This document shows positions 41,374 through 44,348 of a stretch of DNA of 44,348 bases, piece after piece (position 1 is the stretch's first letter; each line of letters starts with the position of its first letter). The position numbers were made by a program, and so were the translations under genes. This stretch comes from an uncultured Bacteroides sp. (GTDB lineage: Bacteria > Bacteroidota > Bacteroidia > Bacteroidales > Bacteroidaceae), in assembly GCA_947074205.1 (NCBI GenBank), contig CAMTOQ010000025.1, forward strand, positions 1 through 44,348, read 5' to 3'. The notes beneath the pieces are model-generated. The model was given only the letters and a program-made list of their open reading frames with translations. It did no database searches and was not told where the DNA came from.

Positions 41374-42621
41374 ATGAAAAAAATGCAAATTTCAAAACTC
41401 GTTTGGTTACGACGAGGCAGAAAGCAGACAAATAACGGTTCTCCGTTGTTTGTACGGGTTACAATTGCGGGACAAAGATACGAAATCCCGCTCAAAGTAC
41501 AGCTACTAGAGTCGCAATGGTCGGCGCCAGCTCAACGAGCTATCGGCAGATCTGAGGCAGCCCGTAGCGCTAACATTATTATCGATCGGACTATCTCGGC
41601 GGTTGATGATACTATTTTTCGCCTACAGCGCAAGAACTACCCTATCACGTGCGCAAACTTTAGACTACACTACCAGGCGCACGAATGCGAGTATAATACT
41701 ATTTCTAAGCTATTCGAATATCATCTAATTATAGATGGGAAAAATCTCTCCAGTAGTAGCATCAGACAGTATAACATAACAAAGCGGTATTTACTCAATT
41801 ATGTGTGTCTGAAATACCACCTCAACGACTTCGATATTAACGCTATTGATAAAGCCTTTGTAAATGAGTTTTTCGCATACCTACAAGGCTATAGAAGAGC
41901 TGAAACCGACAAACCTTGCCATATAAACGGCGCCCTCAAACACATACAGCGCTTTCGCCGGGTTATGAATATGGCTCTGCAAAATGAATGGATAACCCGA
42001 AACCCTGTAAACTATCTGAAGGCTCGCAAAGAGCGAGTCGATAAAGGTTATCTAACTGCAGAAGAGGTGGCTAAAATATCTACACTAGTACTCTCTCCAT
42101 CTCTCGGCATTATTCGTGATATATTTATATTCGCCGTTTACACGGGGATTAGCTACACCGATATCGCCCAAATCACCAATAAATCTATTGTGATTGGTAT
42201 TGATGGTAATCCCTGGCTCCAATACTCGAGACAAAAAACCGGGGTGCGCGTCGCTCTTCCCCTCCTGGGGCCTGCGCTCGACTTGATAGAAAGATACAAG
42301 GCATTCAATCGGTACCGCGATACTCTTTTATTTCCGGTCGCTTGTAACCAGGTAGTTAATCGACAACTCAAAATAATAGCCAAGTTGGCGGGCATTGCTA
42401 AAACTGTCACGTTTCACCTGGCGAGGCATACTTTCGCGACTACCATCACATTAAGCGCCGGCATTCCAATAGAAACCGTTTCCAAGATGTTAGGGCACAC
42501 CAATTTGACTACGACCCAGGTGTACGCAAAGGTGGTTGACAACAAAGTTCTAGACGATATGGCGGCATTGTGCAAGGCTTACAAATCAGAGATGCCCGAA
42601 ACCCTCAAAGAAGCTCAATAA
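41374..42621 (+). CDS. Tyrosine-type site-specific integrase (IntDOT-like)
   Basis: A 415-residue integrase. The N-terminal arm-binding domain (LVWLRRGRKQTNNGSPLFVR) is followed by a SAM-like core-binding domain (about 115-210) and the catalytic domain. Catalytic residues are His348 and Arg351 (FHLARHTFAT), His375 (MLGHTNLTTT) and nucleophile Tyr384 (TQVYAKV); the lysine of SRQKTGVRV is probably the catalytic beta-hairpin Lys. The usual first arginine, expected in TGxRxxDI, is replaced by Ser260 in TGISYTDI, as known for IntDOT of the conjugative transposon CTnDOT. It acts at the tRNA-Leu end immediately upstream. The gene is complete and looks functional. Confidence 0.93.
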   Translation: MKKMQISKLVWLRRGRKQTNNGSPLFVRVTIAGQRYEIPLKVQLLESQWSAPAQRAIGRSEAARSANIIIDRTISAVDDTIFRLQRKNYPITCANFRLHYQAHECEYNTISKLFEYHLIIDGKNLSSSSIRQYNITKRYLLNYVCLKYHLNDFDINAIDKAFVNEFFAYLQGYRRAETDKPCHINGALKHIQRFRRVMNMALQNEWITRNPVNYLKARKERVDKGYLTAEEVAKISTLVLSPSLGIIRDIFIFAVYTGISYTDIAQITNKSIVIGIDGNPWLQYSRQKTGVRVALPLLGPALDLIERYKAFNRYRDTLLFPVACNQVVNRQLKIIAKLAGIAKTVTFHLARHTFATTITLSAGIPIETVSKMLGHTNLTTTQVYAKVVDNKVLDDMAALCKAYKSEMPETLKEAQ

Positions 42622-42636
42622 TTAATAGACAACAAT

Positions 42637-42885
42637 ATGAAATCAAGACTAATCAGACTACAAGCCAACGAGGCAAAAATGAACATCGAACAATTTAACG
42701 AGAAGGTGTATTTACGGTCGGTGGACGTGATGCAACTCTTTTCTATCAGTGAATCTACGTTGAAAAATCTTCGTACCTCTGGGGAATTACCTTGTTATAA
42801 GCTAGGAAAATCTAGAATATACCTATACAAGCGTGAGGAAATAGAAGCATTATTAACCAAATTAATAGGCAGCAATGAAGATTAA
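42637..42885 (+). CDS. Small helix-turn-helix (MerR/excisionase-like) protein
   Basis: An 82-residue protein with a winged-helix DNA-binding core: YLRSVDVMQLFSISESTLKN, then LPCYKLGKSRIYLYKREEIE. This is the pattern of HTH_17/excisionase-like proteins that follow integrases in Bacteroidetes elements. ATG 42679 (MNIEQFNEKVYLRS) is a possible later start. It lies 15 bp after the integrase and overlaps the next gene by 11 bp. Likely role: recombination directionality factor or regulator of the element; inferred from fold and position. Confidence 0.82.
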   Translation: MKSRLIRLQANEAKMNIEQFNEKVYLRSVDVMQLFSISESTLKNLRTSGELPCYKLGKSRIYLYKREEIEALLTKLIGSNED

Positions 42886-43120
42886 AATCTGTATTAATCC
42901 CGAAGAGGAAGCGTTATTGCTCGAGGCTTACGAAGAAGTAAAAAAAGACTCACATTGGTGGGGTGATGACATTATGCTGTTAGATACAAAGAGACATGAA
43001 AACCATATCTATGCAACGTTTGAAGCTGAGGAAGGAGAAGTATTTTTTCGCCTCGGTTGTTGCTTGACGTCGCTACGCGTTTACGGCCTTGTATTACCGG
43101 TAAGAGACTTAACATCATGA
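42875..43120 (+). CDS. Small hypothetical protein of the integrated element
   Basis: An 81-residue acidic protein (MKIKICINPEEEALLLEAY at the start, EEGEVFFRLGCCLTSLRVYG near the end) without signal or membrane segment. It overlaps the upstream gene by 11 bp and the downstream gene by 4 bp (ATGA), which supports translation as part of an operon. No family recognised; its strand-helix pattern resembles that of the next small protein, so the two may be related or partners. Confidence 0.65.
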   Translation: MKIKICINPEEEALLLEAYEEVKKDSHWWGDDIMLLDTKRHENHIYATFEAEEGEVFFRLGCCLTSLRVYGLVLPVRDLTS

Positions 43121-43335
43121 CAACAGATATACTAATATTCGAAGCTGATAAGAATCATTTTATCGAGGCAATCAACGAATTGGCTAGTGATGGCGTTGAG
43201 ATTACCGATTTGCACGCGCAGAACGATTGGTTGTGTATTACGATTAAGTACTCCAAACCCAATCATCTCTATTATGTGGGCCTTAAATTTGGGCGTATAA
43301 TAACAAGTTCTCAATATAAACCTTTCGATATTTAA
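43117..43335 (+). CDS. Small hypothetical protein of the integrated element
   Basis: A 72-residue protein from ATG 43117 (MTTDILIFEADKNHFIEAIN), whose start overlaps the previous stop as ATGA. The frame is open further upstream to 43057, but that part overlaps the previous gene out of frame and is unlikely. The sequence continues ELASDGVEITDLHAQNDWLC and ends with GRIITSSQYKPFDI. No family recognised. It has a compact alpha/beta look; cytoplasmic. Confidence 0.65.
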   Translation: MTTDILIFEADKNHFIEAINELASDGVEITDLHAQNDWLCITIKYSKPNHLYYVGLKFGRIITSSQYKPFDI

Positions 43336-43340
43336 ACTCT

Positions 43341-44156
43341 ATGGCAAAGCAAGGATTTAGCTATTACAAGGCGGAAACAGATCGTTTCCAGGACATAAGG
43401 ATTAAACGCCTTAAAAAGGCGATGGGATGCGAGGGTTATTGCATCTATCAATATATACTAAATGAGGTTTACCGTGTAGAAGGTGCCTGGCTTCAATGGT
43501 CAGATGATTACGCATTTGACGCCGCCGACTATTGGGCCATCACGGAAGATCGGGTAAACGAGATAATAACATTCTGCATATCTATCAAGTTGTTTGACGG
43601 TGCATTATTCGACATACACGCCGTCTTAACTTCAAGAGAGATTCAAGGCAATTATGTAGATATGTGTCGGGTGTCGAAAAAGAAGATCGTGCTACCGGAA
43701 GAATACAAATTGATCGAGCTAGAATCTACTACAATGTCACCGAGTTCCGAGAGTAGTCTAGAAAATTCTAGAAATATCTCGAGTACTCTAGAAAGTTCGG
43801 GAGGTTTCGCAGAAAAAACGAACAAAGAAAAGAAAAGAAAAGAAAATAAAACCCCCTCACCCCCTTTGGAGGATGAAGTTCATAAATTGCTTTCTAAGCT
43901 TTCGGCAGAAGATAAGGCGGCGACTGATATCCCTAACGATGGTAAGCCCCGCAACGTGGCCGGACTTATGGAGGCGCTTCGGCGCTATGCGCTAAATCCC
44001 CAAGAGATCGAAGAAGTCTTAGCGAGATGCGGAGGCGGCGAAATCGGGCACCCGGTATGGGCCATCATTCAAGAGATACAAGGCAGTAGCAAGATTAAAC
44101 ACCCTCGTTTGTTTCTGCTCTCTCGATTGCGTTCACTAACCCCGGCGGCCTCGTGA
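43341..44156 (+). CDS. DUF4373 (Lin1244/Lin1753-like) replication-associated protein
   Basis: A 271-residue protein. The N-terminal domain (about 1-115) matches the DUF4373/Lin1244-type domain found in phages and mobile elements: FSYYKAETDRFQDIRIKRLK, GCEGYCIYQYILNEVYRVEG, then DYWAITEDRVNEIITFCISI. A Ser- and Lys-rich linker follows (about 130-178). The C-terminal helical part includes NVAGLMEALRRYALNPQEIE and HPVWAIIQEI. Such proteins take the place of lambda O-type or DnaD-like replication initiators. The linker DNA carries 10-bp repeats (43757-43796) and an A-rich stretch with four GAAAA units (43827-43846), possibly the origin. It starts 5 bp after the previous gene, and the next small gene overlaps its stop. 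Confidence 0.8.
   Translation: MAKQGFSYYKAETDRFQDIRIKRLKKAMGCEGYCIYQYILNEVYRVEGAWLQWSDDYAFDAADYWAITEDRVNEIITFCISIKLFDGALFDIHAVLTSREIQGNYVDMCRVSKKKIVLPEEYKLIELESTTMSPSSESSLENSRNISSTLESSGGFAEKTNKEKKRKENKTPSPPLEDEVHKLLSKLSAEDKAATDIPNDGKPRNVAGLMEALRRYALNPQEIEEVLARCGGGEIGHPVWAIIQEIQGSSKIKHPRLFLLSRLRSLTPAAS
43757..43796. repeat. 10-bp tandem repeats (iteron-like) inside the replication gene
   Basis: TCTAGAAA occurs at 43757, 43767 and 43787, with a degenerate copy (TCTCGAGT) at 43777, giving a 10-bp period. An A-rich tract with GAAAA x4 (43827-43846) follows about 30 bp downstream. The repeats encode the Ser-rich linker of the DUF4373 protein. The arrangement resembles a lambda-type origin within the initiator gene; inferred. 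Confidence 0.55.
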
Positions 44157-44311
44157 GGGTCGGCGATTATTACCCCCGCAAGCTAAAACGGGGATGGTGT
44201 ATTGCGTATGAATATTGCGCTGCAGGTGTGGTATTCGAGCGATATGGCGCCCGATATGGGACTTATCGAGAAGCTTACGACGCTTGTATTACACTCAACG
44301 CAAACGGCTGA
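44153..44311 (+). CDS. Small hypothetical protein (GTG start) of the integrated element
   Basis: A 52-residue frame starting at GTG 44153, which overlaps the previous stop as GTGA, and ending with TGA 44309-44311. The product (VRVGDYYPRKLKRGWCIAYE, later FERYGARYGTYREAY) is rich in Tyr and Arg. Its composition looks like real coding sequence. Start overlap of this kind is common in packed phage and element operons. No family recognised. The last 37 bp of the window show no gene; CCGACC/GGTCGG there can form a small hairpin. Confidence 0.5.
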   Translation: MRVGDYYPRKLKRGWCIAYEYCAAGVVFERYGARYGTYREAYDACITLNANG

Positions 44312-44348
44312 CAGGTCGCCAGGATTCCGACCAGGCCGCAACGGTCGG

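Larger units (their letters stand above)
41180..44348 (+). mobile_element. Integrated element at tRNA-Leu (left end; prophage or integrative element)
   Basis: From the tRNA 3' end to the end of the window the gene content changes to mobile-element type: IntDOT-like integrase, helix-turn-helix protein, tightly packed small unknown genes and a DUF4373-type replication protein, all on the + strand. Adjacent genes overlap by 4-11 bp. The right end is outside the window, so it cannot be called phage or conjugative element. Confidence 0.7.

Overview
The window comes from a member of the Bacteroidales, most likely Bacteroides or a close relative. The evidence is two SusC/SusD pairs, lipoproteins with Bacteroides-type surface-export signals, a BACON-domain GH16 enzyme, DUF3316 and DUF4957/DUF5123-like proteins, an IntDOT-like integrase, and many promoters of the Bacteroidetes form TTTG-N19/20-TAnnTTTG. 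Nearly everything is on the + strand; the one clear exception is a DoxX gene.

Layout. (1) 1-2662 is an AT-rich accessory stretch: a decayed IS256-type transposase, a self-contained unit coding for a 24-residue membrane peptide (promoter, ORF, hairpin), a secreted thioredoxin-fold protein with a CGYC site, and an AraC-type regulator. (2) 2878-5283 is topA, followed by 740 bp without a gene that holds a terminator, a long inverted repeat, a CATAG pentanucleotide array and a full-consensus promoter with a boxA-like leader. (3) 6023-13465 is a SusC/SusD pair plus a predicted beta-helix lipoprotein with no enzyme attached. (4) 13714-18050 holds rmuC, an MFS transporter, a small helical protein and mnmA. 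(5) 18125-21689 is a membrane-anchored LytTR regulator, a TonB-dependent receptor without a SusD, and a small secreted repeat protein. (6) 21805-35495 is a complete polysaccharide utilisation locus, probably for a beta-1,3- or mixed-linkage beta-glucan: a propeller/Y_Y_Y membrane sensor joined directly to a LuxR-type DNA-binding domain, SusC, SusD, a surface glycan-binding protein with three repeated modules, a GH16 endo-glucanase and a GH3 beta-glucosidase. (7) 35715-41013 holds DoxX (-), the topoisomerase IV A subunit parC, a DUF3316 protein and an S41 peptidase. (8) 41098-44348 is a tRNA-Leu(UAG) with an integrated element starting at its 3' end: integrase, HTH protein, small unknown genes and a DUF4373-like replication protein.

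How the parts work together. In the beta-glucan locus the sensor should detect oligosaccharide in the periplasm and activate transcription directly. The GH16 lipoprotein would cut glucan, the binding protein and SusD would capture it, SusC would import it, and GH3 would release glucose. Upstream of this SusC are four TTGACG hexamers spaced at exact multiples of 11 bp. The sensor's own promoter lies between two 20-nt inverted arms, and the two control regions share a 12-mer. These are the best candidates for an undescribed control circuit. A second candidate is a set of 10-bp repeats next to an A-rich tract inside the replication gene of the integrated element, arranged like a lambda-type origin inside an initiator gene.
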